From Novosphingobium fluoreni (GTDB lineage Bacteria; Pseudomonadota; Alphaproteobacteria; Sphingomonadales; Sphingomonadaceae), in the NCBI RefSeq assembly GCF_014196615.1, contig NZ_JACIDY010000002.1:248001-312000 (forward strand): a DNA stretch of 64,000 bases. The letters are read 5' to 3'. Made by a program: the position numbers and the translations under genes. Below, piece by piece: positions 26,238 through 37,249 of this stretch. How positions within the stretch are numbered: position 1 is the stretch's first letter; every line of letters begins with the position of its first letter. The notes under the pieces were generated by a model. The model was given only the letters and a program-made list of their open reading frames with translations. It did no database searches and was not told the origin of the DNA.

Positions 26238-28001
26238 TCAGGCGGCCAGATCGAACGGCGCGATCTCGCCCGAGAGGTACAGCTTCTTCGCCTTCGCGCG
26301 GCTGAGCTTGCCGGAGCTGGTGCGAGGGAGGCTCTTGGGCGGGATCAGCTCGATCACGCAGTTCATGCCGGTGATGGCGCGCACCTTGTCGCGGATCTGA
26401 TCACGCAGCTCCAAGCGCTTGACCGGATCGGACACGCGGCAATGGACCAGCACAGCTGGGGTTTCCTCGCCATTTTCCATCTCGATCGAGAAAGCCGCGA
26501 TGTCGCCATGGTTGAAGCCAGGCAATTGCTCCACCGCCCATTCGATATCCTGAGGCCAGTGGTTCTTGCCGTTGATGATGATCATGTCCTTCGCCCGGCC
26601 GACGATGAACAGGTAGCCTTTGGCCATGTACCCCATGTCACCGGTATCGAGCCAGCCATCGACCAGGCAGGCGGCGGTGGCTTCGGGATCGCGGAAATAG
26701 GAATGCATCACGCTGGTGCCGCGGCACCACACCTTGCCGATCTGATGATCGCGCAGCGTGCCGCCGTCCTCGCCCCGGATCACCACTTCCATGTCCTTCA
26801 CGGCCTTGCCGCAGTTGACGATGGCGCGGTAGCGGGCGGGGCGGCTGAGATCGCGGGGAGAGCCGGACAGGCGCTCTTCCTCGACCAATTCGACGCGGAT
26901 GCCTTCGCCGGGCGGCATGACGGTGACGGCCAGGGTCGCCTCGGCCAGGCCGTAGCTGGGCAGAAAGGCGCTTGCCTTGAAACCGGCATCCGCAAAGGCA
27001 TTGACGAAGCTTTGCATTACGTCGGGCCGGATCATGTCCGCACCGTTGCCGGCCAGGCGCCAGCGCGACAAGTCGAAGCGATCGTTCACGGCTGTTTGGC
27101 TGGAGATGCGGCGCGCGCAGATGTCATAGCCGAAGGTGGGCGAGTAGGAGACCGATGTGCCCTGGTTACGCGTGATCAGGTCCAGCCACGCTAGTGGACG
27201 ACGGGCGAAATCCTCTGTCTTCAGGTAATCGCCCGAAACCTGGTTGGCGATCAGCGACAGGAAACAGCCGACCAGCCCCATGTCGTGATACCACGGCAAC
27301 CAGGAAATACAGCGATCGTTGTCCTCCAACTCCATAGCGTGGCTATGCGCCGACAGGTTCGACAACAGCGAGCGATGGGTGACGGCAACGCCATGCGGGA
27401 AACGGGTGGAGCCGGACGAGTACTGGAGGTAGCAGATATCGTCGGTCTGGATGTTCGGCAGGTCCACCGCAACCGCGGTGCCAGCCGTGAAATCGTCCCA
27501 GCCGGCATGCTCGCATCCTTGGCGGGCGGCGGCGGCGGCGGTCATCTCGCCGATCTCGTTCGGTCCAACCAGCATCTTGGGGTCAGAGCTGTTGAGCTGC
27601 ACGGCCAGCTGCTCGATGTAGTTGTCCTTGCCGCCAAAGCTAGTGGGCAGCGGCAGTGGCACCGGCCATACGCCAGCGTAGATCGAGCCGCAGAACAGCG
27701 CCGCGAACTCCGGCCCGGTCTCCGCGATCAGGGCCAGGCGATCACCCGGCACAAAGCCGCGCGCGATCAGTTCATAAGCAACCTGGCGAGCATCCTCGCG
27801 CAGCTCGGTATAGCGATAAGCCCGGGTCAGCGTGCCGCGCGGATCGTGGAAATTGAAGCCGCGCTTGCCCGTTGCGGCATAATCCAGCGCTTCACCGAAC
27901 GTCTCGAAGTTGGCCAGACGACGCGGCAGGCTATCGGTATTGGGGGTGGCGAGCAACTTGGTCTCCGCCAGGTCCGGCACCAGTCCGATGGTGTCGTTCA
28001 T
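26238..28001 (-). CDS. Fatty acyl-AMP ligase (FAAL, FadD32-like)
   Basis: A 587-aa adenylate-forming enzyme. Motifs are LQYSSGSTRFPHGVAVTH, SYGLAEATLAV, DTGDMGYM and a C-terminal lysine region (SLPRTSSGKLSR). The overall layout (WLPWYHDMGLVG, PTFGYDIC, RNQGTSVSYSP) is that of FAALs, which make acyl-adenylates and pass them to an acyl carrier protein or PKS rather than to CoA. No ACP, PKS or NRPS lies next to it. The type III PKS operon is 5 kb away on the same strand. Start ATG 28001 with AAGG upstream. Confidence 0.88.
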   Translation of the reverse strand: MNDTIGLVPDLAETKLLATPNTDSLPRRLANFETFGEALDYAATGKRGFNFHDPRGTLTRAYRYTELREDARQVAYELIARGFVPGDRLALIAETGPEFAALFCGSIYAGVWPVPLPLPTSFGGKDNYIEQLAVQLNSSDPKMLVGPNEIGEMTAAAAARQGCEHAGWDDFTAGTAVAVDLPNIQTDDICYLQYSSGSTRFPHGVAVTHRSLLSNLSAHSHAMELEDNDRCISWLPWYHDMGLVGCFLSLIANQVSGDYLKTEDFARRPLAWLDLITRNQGTSVSYSPTFGYDICARRISSQTAVNDRFDLSRWRLAGNGADMIRPDVMQSFVNAFADAGFKASAFLPSYGLAEATLAVTVMPPGEGIRVELVEEERLSGSPRDLSRPARYRAIVNCGKAVKDMEVVIRGEDGGTLRDHQIGKVWCRGTSVMHSYFRDPEATAACLVDGWLDTGDMGYMAKGYLFIVGRAKDMIIINGKNHWPQDIEWAVEQLPGFNHGDIAAFSIEMENGEETPAVLVHCRVSDPVKRLELRDQIRDKVRAITGMNCVIELIPPKSLPRTSSGKLSRAKAKKLYLSGEIAPFDLAA

Positions 28002-28143
28002 CTCACAAAACCTTGTGCTGTTGTTCTTTTTCGCATGGTTGCGCGGGCCCTTATCGGGGTTTCAACGATTGCGAAACACCTCTCTCCCACGCAATGCTAT
28101 AGCGCTCCTCATTCCAGGGCGACTGTGGCACGAATAGGGCAGC

Positions 28144-28698
28144 ATGCCACGAACTGACCGCAAACCGTCGCCATTGGACGACAAACGGCTGGAAGAGCTG
28201 GCTTTGTCCTATGTCGCCCGCTTCGCCACCACCCGTGCAAAGCTGGAGGCCTATCTTATCCGCAAGCTGCGGGAGCGTGGCTGGGACGGCGAGGAAATGC
28301 CGAATGCCGCCGCCCTTTCACGCCGCTTTGCCGAGGCGGGCTATGTCGACGACGCGGTCTATGCTCGGATGAAGTCGGACAGCTTGCTGCGCCGCGGCTA
28401 CGGCGGGCGACGCGTGGGCGAGGCTTTGCGGGCGGCGGGGGTGGAAGAGGCGGTGCGCGTGGATGTGGCGCCAGACGCGGGCACGGCGCGGCAGTCGGCC
28501 GTCTCGCTGGCCCGGCGGCGGCGGTTCGGCCCATGGCACGATCCCCTCCCGGACCGTCCGCTGCGCGACAAGCAGGTGGCCGCGATGCTGCGCGCGGGAC
28601 ATACGCTCGACAATGCGCGTCGGATCGTGGAATCGACGACGATTGCCGCGCTCGAGGAATGGCTCGAGTCGGCGCAAGGAGATGACCTTTGCGATTGA
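28144..28698 (+). CDS. recX: RecX-family regulator
   Basis: A 184-aa RecX-type protein rich in Arg, Leu and Ala, made of three-helix repeats (LEELALSYVARFATTRAKLEAYL, given in part; RRFAEAGYVDDAVYARMKSDSLLRRGYG, given in part). RecX limits RecA filament extension. recA is not in the window. It is divergent from the FAAL gene and overlaps the next gene's start by 10 nt. Confidence 0.85.
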   Translation: MPRTDRKPSPLDDKRLEELALSYVARFATTRAKLEAYLIRKLRERGWDGEEMPNAAALSRRFAEAGYVDDAVYARMKSDSLLRRGYGGRRVGEALRAAGVEEAVRVDVAPDAGTARQSAVSLARRRRFGPWHDPLPDRPLRDKQVAAMLRAGHTLDNARRIVESTTIAALEEWLESAQGDDLCD

Positions 28699-29204
28699 TT
28701 CCGACACTTGCGGCCCTGGCGCTGGCGCTGGGCGCGTGTTCTTCTGGCGGCTTGGACGGCGGCTCCGGCGCAGCGAACGCCAAGAGCGCCACCGCCGCGC
28801 CGGCCGTGCATGCGGTATCCGGTCTGCCCGTCATCGACCTGACGGTCCGCAGCGGGGCAAAGACTCACGCCTTCCGCGTCGAAGTGGCGGCATCGCAGGA
28901 GGAACAGGCGAAAGGCCTGATGTTCCGTCCCGAAATGGGCGCGGACGAGGGCATGATATTTCCGGAAGCAACGCCGCGTCGCCCCTCGTTCTGGATGAAG
29001 AACACGGTGATCCCGCTGGACATCATTTTTATCGCGCCCAATGGCACGATCCTCAACATCGCCAATGCCTTGCCGTATGACCTGACGCCGGTGCCGTCCG
29101 AAGGGATCGCCGGGGCGGTGCTGGAACTGAACGGCGGCCGGGCGGCCCAACTGGGCATCAAGCCGGGCGACAAGGTCAGCTGGAAGCTGCCGAAGGCGCG
29201 GTGA
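28689..29204 (+). CDS. DUF192 secreted lipoprotein
   Basis: A 171-aa protein. A short signal sequence ends in the lipobox LGAC (Cys17), and a DUF192 domain (~45-165) follows with QEEQAKGLMFRPEMGADEGM, FWMKNTVIPLDIIFI and VLELNGGRAAQLGIKPGD (given in part). The TTG start is backed by AAGGAG 7 nt upstream, inside the 3' end of recX, so translation is probably coupled. Role of the family unknown; some members sit near cold-shock or envelope genes. Confidence 0.85.
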   Translation: MRLIPTLAALALALGACSSGGLDGGSGAANAKSATAAPAVHAVSGLPVIDLTVRSGAKTHAFRVEVAASQEEQAKGLMFRPEMGADEGMIFPEATPRRPSFWMKNTVIPLDIIFIAPNGTILNIANALPYDLTPVPSEGIAGAVLELNGGRAAQLGIKPGDKVSWKLPKAR

Positions 29205-29265
29205 AGGCATATCCTTGCCCAATCCGCTTGGCACGGGCGGCGAAGGGGGCTAACGCGAGGCCGCT

Positions 29266-29667
29266 ATGAGCATCCTCTCAAAGATCTTCACCTGGTGGAA
29301 CGGCGCGACAATCGGCACTTCGCTGTGGAGCGCGCGCAATGGCGAACACGTCGGCACCGACGCGCAAGGAAACACCTATTTCCGCTCGGCCAAGCTGAAG
29401 ACCACGCAAGGGTATGAGCGCCGCTGGGTCATGTACGCCGGCGCGAACGACGCCAGCAACGTGCCCGCCGAATGGCATGGGTGGCTTCACCACAATTCTG
29501 ACGGCTTGCCGGAAAGCAATCTGCCGCCGGCCCGCATCTGGGAGGTGGACTACACGCCCAATGCCACCGGCACCGGCAACGCTTATCGTCCGCAGGGCGC
29601 ATTGGAGCGTGGTGGCCAGCGCGCCCGCGCCACTGGGGACTACGAAGCCTGGTCCCCGGACGCCTGA
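29266..29667 (+). CDS. NDUFA12-family complex I accessory subunit
   Basis: A 133-aa homologue of mitochondrial NDUFA12 (B17.2), found in alphaproteobacteria as an accessory subunit of NADH:ubiquinone oxidoreductase. Family motifs are IGTSLWSARNGEHVGTDAQGN (in part), RRWVMYAG, VPAEWHGWLHH and the PYRPQGAL-like NAYRPQGALERGG. The core nuo operon is elsewhere. The next gene, a DUF2155 lipoprotein, begins 10 nt after the stop, a pairing conserved in alphaproteobacteria. Confidence 0.93.
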   Translation: MSILSKIFTWWNGATIGTSLWSARNGEHVGTDAQGNTYFRSAKLKTTQGYERRWVMYAGANDASNVPAEWHGWLHHNSDGLPESNLPPARIWEVDYTPNATGTGNAYRPQGALERGGQRARATGDYEAWSPDA

Positions 29668-29677
29668 GGAAAGCGCG

Positions 29678-30349
29678 TTGAAGCGGTTTTGCATGGCAAG
29701 GGGGGCGATCGCGGCACCGTTCGCTGCGCTTGCCCTGTTGTCCGCCTGCAAGGGAGAGCCAGCGCCGGAACCGCAGGAAACCGGCGTTCCCGAAGCGATC
29801 GCGCAGACCGGCGGCAAGGCCGTGATCCCCGTCGCCGGCAAGGACGATTATGGCACCCCGCTCAAAGAGCGCGTTGCCACGCTGGGCCTGCTGAACAAGC
29901 GCAACAACCTGAGCCAGGACGTGGTGATGAAGCCGGGCGAGACTCGGCGCGTCGGCAATGTCGTGCTCAAGCTGGCGTCATGCGAACGCACGTTGCCGTG
30001 GGAAGCGCCGGCGGATGAGGGCGCTTTCGTGCAGGTCTTCGTGCAGGATCGCGCCACCGCTCAGGAAAAGCTGGGCTGGCACAAGATCTTCTCCGGCTGG
30101 CTTTTCAAGAATTCGCCTGCGCTGAACGTCGTGCAGCACCCGGTCTACGATGTCTGGGTCAAAAAGTGTGCGATGAATTTCCCAGGTGAAGAAGCGGGCC
30201 CGGCGGACGCAGCCTCGGCCAAGAGCGCGGCAAAGGCCTCCGGCACCGCGAGTGCTCGCCCTGCGGCATCGCCGTCCGCTTCAGCCACACCGGCCGCCCC
30301 GGCGGCGCCGGAAGAGGACGTCGTGGAAGAGGCCAATGCCCCGGATTGA
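29678..30349 (+). CDS. DUF2155 lipoprotein with long Ala/Pro/Ser tail
   Basis: A 223-aa protein. The TTG start has AGGA 7 nt upstream. A signal peptide leads to the lipobox LSAC. The DUF2155 core contains LNKRNNLSQDVVMKPGE and GAFVQVFVQD, plus GWLFKNSPALNVVQHPVYDVW (given in part). The last ~55 residues are low-complexity Ala/Ser/Pro and lie opposite the end of aat on the other strand. Follows NDUFA12; function unknown, probably periplasmic. Confidence 0.85.
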   Translation: MKRFCMARGAIAAPFAALALLSACKGEPAPEPQETGVPEAIAQTGGKAVIPVAGKDDYGTPLKERVATLGLLNKRNNLSQDVVMKPGETRRVGNVVLKLASCERTLPWEAPADEGAFVQVFVQDRATAQEKLGWHKIFSGWLFKNSPALNVVQHPVYDVWVKKCAMNFPGEEAGPADAASAKSAAKASGTASARPAASPSASATPAAPAAPEEDVVEEANAPD

Positions 30350-30924
30350 GCTTGTTTCAGCAGGGTCAGGTACCGCTTTTGGCTGATTTCCACCGCCCCT
30401 AACGAAGCAAGGTGCGGGGTCATGAACTGGCAATCCAGCACTTGCGCGCCCGCTTTACGCAGCGAAGCGACCAGCCAGCACAGCGCAACTTTCGACGCGT
30501 CGGTGCGGCGGGAGAACATACTCTCACCGCAGAACGCCCGATCGAAGCCGACGCCGTAAAGCCCGCCAACCAGGATGCGAGAGCCGTCCGGCAGGGTTTC
30601 CCAACATTCGATCGAATGGGCATGGCCCAGCGCATGAAGCCGCTCATAGCTCGCCTGGATGCGGTGGCTGATCCAGCTTTCATGCTCTTCCGCGCGCGGG
30701 GCCGCACAGGCATTCAGCACATCCGGAAAGGTGGTGTTGCACGTCACCGTGAACCGCCCGCGCCGCAGAGTGCGAGCGAGCGACTGCGAGAGATGGAACC
30801 CATCGAGCGGCAGGATCGCGCGCAAGCGGGGCTCGACCCAGAAGACATCGGGATCGTCACGCCGGTCGGCCATGGGAAACACGCCGCTGCGATAGGCGAG
30901 CATCAGCAGTTCGGAATCGATCAT
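30145..30924 (-). CDS. aat: Leucyl/phenylalanyl-tRNA--protein transferase
   Basis: A 259-aa enzyme that adds Leu or Phe to basic N-termini, marking proteins for ClpAP. The fold is clear from SGVFPMADRRDD, FWVEPRLRAILPLDGFHLS (in part), SWISHRI, GGLYGVGFDRAFCGESMFS (in part) and ASKVALCWL. The normal domain ends near residue 195 (YLTLLKQAQSG). About 63 further residues (Ala/Ser-rich) lie wholly antisense to the DUF2155 gene, which suggests loss of the original stop. Start ATG 30924. Confidence 0.93.
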   Translation of the reverse strand: MIDSELLMLAYRSGVFPMADRRDDPDVFWVEPRLRAILPLDGFHLSQSLARTLRRGRFTVTCNTTFPDVLNACAAPRAEEHESWISHRIQASYERLHALGHAHSIECWETLPDGSRILVGGLYGVGFDRAFCGESMFSRRTDASKVALCWLVASLRKAGAQVLDCQFMTPHLASLGAVEISQKRYLTLLKQAQSGALASSTTSSSGAAGAAGVAEADGDAAGRALAVPEAFAALLAEAASAGPASSPGKFIAHFLTQTS

Positions 30925-31030
30925 GGGCGAAGATACGGAAGCGTGCACACTGGAGAACGTAGCAGAGTTTTTGGAAGACGAGATGCCTTTCGGCGGCTGG
31001 CCTTTCACAGGCAGCGCGCGGGGAAATGCG

Positions 31031-31521
31031 CTAGAACATGCCCCCGGCCAAAGCATCGATCGCACCCTGCAGGATCACTGCCGCCGCTGCCGAATCGATC
31101 CGCTCTGCCCGCTTGGCGCGGCTCATGTCCTGCGCGATCAGATCACGCTCCGCCCCGCTGGTCGACCAGCGCTCGTCCCAGAGCAGGATCGGCAGCCCCA
31201 ACACCGCCAGATTGCGCGCATAAGCCCGGCTCGACTGCGCGCGCGGACCGGAACTGCCATCCATGTTCAGCGGCAGGCCGATCACCAAGCCCTTGATCCC
31301 CCGCTCGCGGATCAATCCCTCCAACGCGGCCTTGTCCGCCCCGAACTTTCCGCGCTTCAGCGTCTTGCCCGGCGAGGCGATCCGCCAGCCGGCATCGCAG
31401 AATGCCGTGCCGATGGTCTGAGTGCCAAGATCAAGACCCAGCAATCCACCGCCTACGGGCAAGGCATCGCGATATTCCAGCGCGCTGGTGGTGACGGGGG
31501 GAGCGGCAACCGGCGGTTCGC

Positions 31522-31525
<4 letters not shown>
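31031..31525 (-). CDS. ruvX: Holliday junction resolvase-like protein RuvX/YqgF
   Basis: A 164-aa RNase H-fold nuclease. [17 protein letters not shown] carries the first catalytic Asp, and [19 protein letters not shown] and [12 protein letters not shown] are family motifs. A ~20-residue Pro/Ala-rich N-terminus precedes the fold. Family members act in 16S rRNA 5'-end processing or junction resolution. The GTG start overlaps the uvrB stop (GTGA). Confidence 0.92.
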
Positions 31526-33708
<2,183 letters not shown>

Positions 33709-33886
33709 GGCGGAACATATGGGGTATGGTGCGCCCAGCCGCAATGCGCCCGGTCGGCCATCAATCATGACAATTCGATTACAGTTGCGCCATTCAGGTG
33801 ACGTTGGCGATCGCGGCGCATAGTGGGCAACTCTGCAGCCGCGCATTCGTTCGGCAAAATCGACATCTAACAGGAGACTAAGCGAA

Positions 33887-34690
33887 GTGCTGGCCATACC
33901 GGGCAATTTCTGGAGGATCGCCGAGGAGCGCACGATGCGCGCGCGGGCGGAAGTCCTGCGCCGGTCCGCACTCGCCCGCATGCCGCGCCCCGAAGGCGTG
34001 CGCACTCCGCCGCTGCGTTATCTATGGGGAGAAGTCGCCTCGCTTCACCGGCGACCGGGTCGGCATGTGCCCCTCCAGGCCGCCAGCCCGCAAGTCATCA
34101 TGCTATTGCCGGGCTTCGGTGCTCATCCCAAGCGGATGAAGCCGCTGGCCGATGGCCTGGCGGCGGCGGGGCATACCGTCCTCGATTGGGGACTGGGCTT
34201 CAACCTTGGGCCTACCGAGCAGAACTTTGCCTTCCTGATGCGCCGAGTGGGAGCGCTTGCGCGCCAGCACCGGCGTCCCGTGACCTTGATCGGCTGGAGC
34301 CTGGGCGGCCTGTTCGCGAGGGAGATCGCACGGCGTGAGCCGGATAGTGTCGCGCGCGTGATTACGATGGGTACGCCGTTCTCGGGCAATCCGCGCGACA
34401 ACAATGCGTGGCGCGCCTATCAGGTGATCACCGGGCATTCCGTCGACGAACCGCCAGTCTCCTGCGAATTTCGGGCCAAGCCGCCCGTGCCAACTACTGC
34501 CTTGTGGAGCCCTCGCGACGGCGTGGTGCATCCGCGCTCCGCCGCGGGCTGGCCGGGTGAGCGGGATCGGGCGGTCGCGCTGCGTTGTACTCACTTGGGA
34601 TTTGCCGGCGCTCCGGAAGTAGTAGCGGCGGTACTGCGTGAATTGAACCGCGAGGGGCGGGCCGCCGACTCGGTTACGCAGCCGGAATAA
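33887..34690 (+). CDS. Alpha/beta hydrolase
   Basis: A 267-aa alpha/beta-hydrolase. [15 protein letters not shown] forms the oxyanion strand and GWSLGG (Ser138) the nucleophile elbow. SPRDGVVHP should hold the acid, and THLGF the catalytic His. It resembles lipase/esterase-type hydrolases that act on lipophilic substrates. The GTG start has AGGAGA 9 nt upstream. Divergent from uvrB; tail overlaps the next gene by 17 bp. Confidence 0.8.
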   Translation: MLAIPGNFWRIAEERTMRARAEVLRRSALARMPRPEGVRTPPLRYLWGEVASLHRRPGRHVPLQAASPQVIMLLPGFGAHPKRMKPLADGLAAAGHTVLDWGLGFNLGPTEQNFAFLMRRVGALARQHRRPVTLIGWSLGGLFAREIARREPDSVARVITMGTPFSGNPRDNNAWRAYQVITGHSVDEPPVSCEFRAKPPVPTTALWSPRDGVVHPRSAAGWPGERDRAVALRCTHLGFAGAPEVVAAVLRELNREGRAADSVTQPE

Positions 34691-35099
34691 AGCGCAATGT
34701 GCCGGCCAGAACGGCGCGGCCCGCATTGTCCTTCGGGTGGTTGACCCCATCCAGCACCGGCACTTCGCGAAAATCGAATGGGCTCACTCCATCAAGGCAA
34801 GCCACATTCACGCCGTACTGATTGGGAACCGAACGGCGCTGGTGGTGCGTGTAGATGCCGCAGTGCGAGCAGAAGAAGTGCTGCGCCGACCCCGTGTTGA
34901 ATCGATAGCTCGTCAACTGATCCTCGCCCTGGAGAAACCGAATGCCGCCGATCTCCGCCGATACGGCCACCGCGCCACGCATCCGGCAATAGGAACAGGT
35001 GCAGCGGCGGACGGTCTCGAAGCCATCACTGAGCGTCGCCTCGAAGCGAACCGCCCCGCAATGACACTGGCCTGCATGTACGGTCTTGTCGGCAGTCAT
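34674..35099 (-). CDS. GFA-family zinc protein
   Basis: A 141-aa protein with the glutathione-dependent formaldehyde-activating (GFA/CENP-V) fold. Zinc-binding cysteines lie in GQCHCGAVRFEA, CTCSYCRMRG and FFCSHCGIYTHH. Family members bind zinc; activity on S-hydroxymethylglutathione is shown for only a few. ATG 35099 was chosen because a longer TTG-initiated form adds only basic residues. Confidence 0.85.
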   Translation of the reverse strand: MTADKTVHAGQCHCGAVRFEATLSDGFETVRRCTCSYCRMRGAVAVSAEIGGIRFLQGEDQLTSYRFNTGSAQHFFCSHCGIYTHHQRRSVPNQYGVNVACLDGVSPFDFREVPVLDGVNHPKDNAGRAVLAGTLRFIPAA

Positions 35100-35213
35100 C
35101 GTCCTGACACCTTCCGCTTTCAGCGCTTCGACAGGCCTGCCCCGACGCGGCGGCCGTGGCGGGCCATTCAACTATTCCTGATATGGCCGCCGATGCCAAG
35201 CCGCCCCTAGCCT

Positions 35214-36722
35214 TCAGCTCCTCGGCGGCTGTCGGCGATAACTGAGTGCCTCGGCTATGTGAATGCGACCGATCCCAGGTGCTCCAGCCAGATCGGCGAT
35301 CGTCCGCGCGACCCTCAGGATACGCGTATAGCTGCGTGCCGAGAGCCGCATCGCCTCAGCCGCCTGCATCAGCAGCTTGCGGCCCGCCTCGTCCGGGGTG
35401 GCGTGGGTTTCCAGCAAGTCACCGTCAAGCTCGGCATTGCTGCGAAGGCCGGTGCCCTCCAACCTTTCGGTCTGCACTGCCCGCGCGTACGCCACTCGGG
35501 CAGCCACTTGTTCGCTGCCCTCGCTCGGGGGTGGGAGTCCAAGGTCCGCCGCGCTGACGGGATCGACATCGACGTGCAAGTCGATTCGATCGAGCAGCGG
35601 ACCGGAGACCTTGCTCTGATAATCGGCGGCGCAGCGCGGCGCGCGGCTGCACCCCAGCGCGGGATCGCCCAAGTGCCCGCAGCGGCACGGGTTCATCGCT
35701 GCGATCAATTGCACCCGGGCCGGGTAGGTGACGTGGGCATTGGCTCGGGCGACGGTGACTTCACCGGTTTCCAAGGGCTGACGAAGCGAATCAAGTACGG
35801 CGCGCTGGAACTCGGGCAGTTCGTCGAGAAACAGGACGCCCAGGTGCGCCATCGAGACTTCGCCCGGCTTCACTTTCAGGCCGCCGCCGGTCAGCGCCGC
35901 CATCGAAGCGGAGTGATGCGGCGCGCGGTAGGGCCTGGCGCGGCTGATGCGGCCTTCTTCCAGCGCGCCCACGACGCTCGCCACCATCGAAGTTTCCAGC
36001 GCTTCGGCCGGGGTCAGCGGCGGCAGGATGCCCGGCAGGCAACTGGCGAGGAGGGACTTGCCCGCGCCCGGCGGGCCGATCAGCAGCAGATTGTGCGATC
36101 CGGCGGCGGCGATCTCCAGCGCGCGTTTGGCGGTTTCCTGGCCTTTGACCTGCCTCAAGTCCGGCCCGCGCGGCGGTGGATCGGCCTTGCCCGGTTCCGG
36201 CGCCGGCAGAACCTGCGTGCCTTTCAGATGGTTGAGCAGGCTGATAAGGTTGGGCGTGGCCAACACCGGCACGCCGCTGGCCCAGCGGGCCTCCGATCCT
36301 TGAGCGGCGGGGCAGATCAGCCCCTTGTCCCCCGCGCTGGCGTGGAGCGCGGCGAGCAGCACGCCGGGGGAAGGTATCACCCGGCCATCCAGCGCCAATT
36401 CGCCCACGGCCACGAAGTCTGCCAACTGCTCGGCATCGGCCACGCCCATCGCGGCCAGCAGCGCCAGCGCGATCGGCAGGTCATAGTGAGAGCCTTCCTT
36501 GGGCAGGTCGGCGGGGGAGAGGTTCACGGTGATGCGCTTGGGCGGCAGCGCAAGGCCCATGGCGGAGAGCGCCGCAGTGACGCGCTGGCGGCTTTCCCCG
36601 ACCGCCTTATCCGGCAGGCCTACCACCTGGAAGGCGGGCATTCCAGGCGCAACCTGGCATTGCACCTCGACGCTGCGTGCTTCCAAGCCGAGATAGGCCA
36701 CTGTCGATACCAGCGCGACCAA
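35214..36722 (-). CDS. comM: ComM/YifB-family AAA+ ATPase
   Basis: A 502-aa AAA+ protein of the Mg-chelatase-like YifB group; ComM promotes branch migration during natural transformation. The N-terminal Lon-like domain starts VALVSTVAYLGLEA. Walker A GPPGAGKS lies at 216-223, with VLFLDELPEF (Walker B) and CRCGHLGDP. A TTG at 36722 behind GGGGGAAG gives the usual family N-terminus; a GTG at 36779 would add 19 residues. Confidence 0.9.
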   Translation of the reverse strand: MVALVSTVAYLGLEARSVEVQCQVAPGMPAFQVVGLPDKAVGESRQRVTAALSAMGLALPPKRITVNLSPADLPKEGSHYDLPIALALLAAMGVADAEQLADFVAVGELALDGRVIPSPGVLLAALHASAGDKGLICPAAQGSEARWASGVPVLATPNLISLLNHLKGTQVLPAPEPGKADPPPRGPDLRQVKGQETAKRALEIAAAGSHNLLLIGPPGAGKSLLASCLPGILPPLTPAEALETSMVASVVGALEEGRISRARPYRAPHHSASMAALTGGGLKVKPGEVSMAHLGVLFLDELPEFQRAVLDSLRQPLETGEVTVARANAHVTYPARVQLIAAMNPCRCGHLGDPALGCSRAPRCAADYQSKVSGPLLDRIDLHVDVDPVSAADLGLPPPSEGSEQVAARVAYARAVQTERLEGTGLRSNAELDGDLLETHATPDEAGRKLLMQAAEAMRLSARSYTRILRVARTIADLAGAPGIGRIHIAEALSYRRQPPRS

Positions 36723-36785
36723 ACCGCTTCCCCCTTGCCGGTGACGATCGCGCGGGTCATGGATGGTGCGAATGGCCACGTCGAG

Positions 36786-36799
36786 TTACAAGATTGTAA
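36786..36799. promoter_or_regulatory. Palindrome upstream of comM
   Basis: TTACAA-GA-TTGTAA, a perfect 6-bp inverted repeat, 64 nt upstream of the comM TTG start. On the minus strand it contains TACAAT, one base off a -10 hexamer, but no convincing -35 is seen. Confidence 0.3.
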
Positions 36800-36968
36800 G
36801 AGGTATGACCGATTAGGGGTGGCCACAGCGAGATGCCAACCGCCTTGACTCGACTCACGTCCTCCCGTAACCGCGCCAGCCTGATCTGGTCGCTCCTGGC
36901 GGGGCGGCCTTTTTGTTCGTTAGAGTTAGCATCGCGCCGGGATGGCGCCTAGTTTTTGAGGTTTCGCC

Positions 36969-37103
36969 ATGAAGCGCACGTTCCAGCCCAGCAACCTCGT
37001 CCGCGCTCGCCGCCACGGTTTCCGCGCGCGCACCGCGACGGTCGGTGGCCGCAAGGTGTTGCGTGCCCGTCGCGCGCGCGGCCGCAAGAAGCTGTCGGCC
37101 TGA
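36969..37103 (+). CDS. rpmH: 50S ribosomal protein L34
   Basis: A 44-aa basic protein, [18 protein letters not shown] followed by a basic arginine-rich tail ending KKLSA; the classic L34 sequence. It heads the conserved rpmH-rnpA-yidD-yidC-engB cluster. Too short for routine ORF cut-offs. Confidence 0.97.
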   Translation: MKRTFQPSNLVRARRHGFRARTATVGGRKVLRARRARGRKKLSA

Positions 37104-37140
37104 TCCAGGCACACGTCGGGGCGCCCTATGCCCCTGACTG

Positions 37141-37195
37141 GCGGCACCGCACCTCGTTCCCGCATCCAGCATGCGGGGCCAAGGTGCGGTGCCGC
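37141..37195 (+). other. Long hairpin between rpmH and rnpA
   Basis: A 14-bp perfect outer stem (GCGGCACCGCACCT at 37141-37154 with AGGTGCGGTGCCGC at 37182-37195) encloses a 7-bp inner stem (CCCGCAT/ATGCGGG, loop ccagc). A smaller GGGGC/GCCCC hairpin precedes it at 37118-37134. The structure lies 37 nt after the rpmH stop and 54 nt before rnpA. It may stabilise the rpmH message or limit read-through into rnpA. Confidence 0.8.
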
Positions 37196-37249
37196 TGCGT
37201 TTGACGCGTCCTGCCGCAGCGTTTCGCGATCTTGCCCGCGCCCTTTATC

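Noticed and set aside
33709..34005. An extra 99 residues at the UvrB N-terminus
   Set aside because: The extension runs into the divergent hydrolase promoter and has no UvrB similarity; the family starts near [13 protein letters not shown].
36786..36799. A second RamB-type operator upstream of comM
   Set aside because: TTACAA-GA-TTGTAA shares a short core with the aceA site but has different spacing and arm length, so it is listed only as a palindrome.
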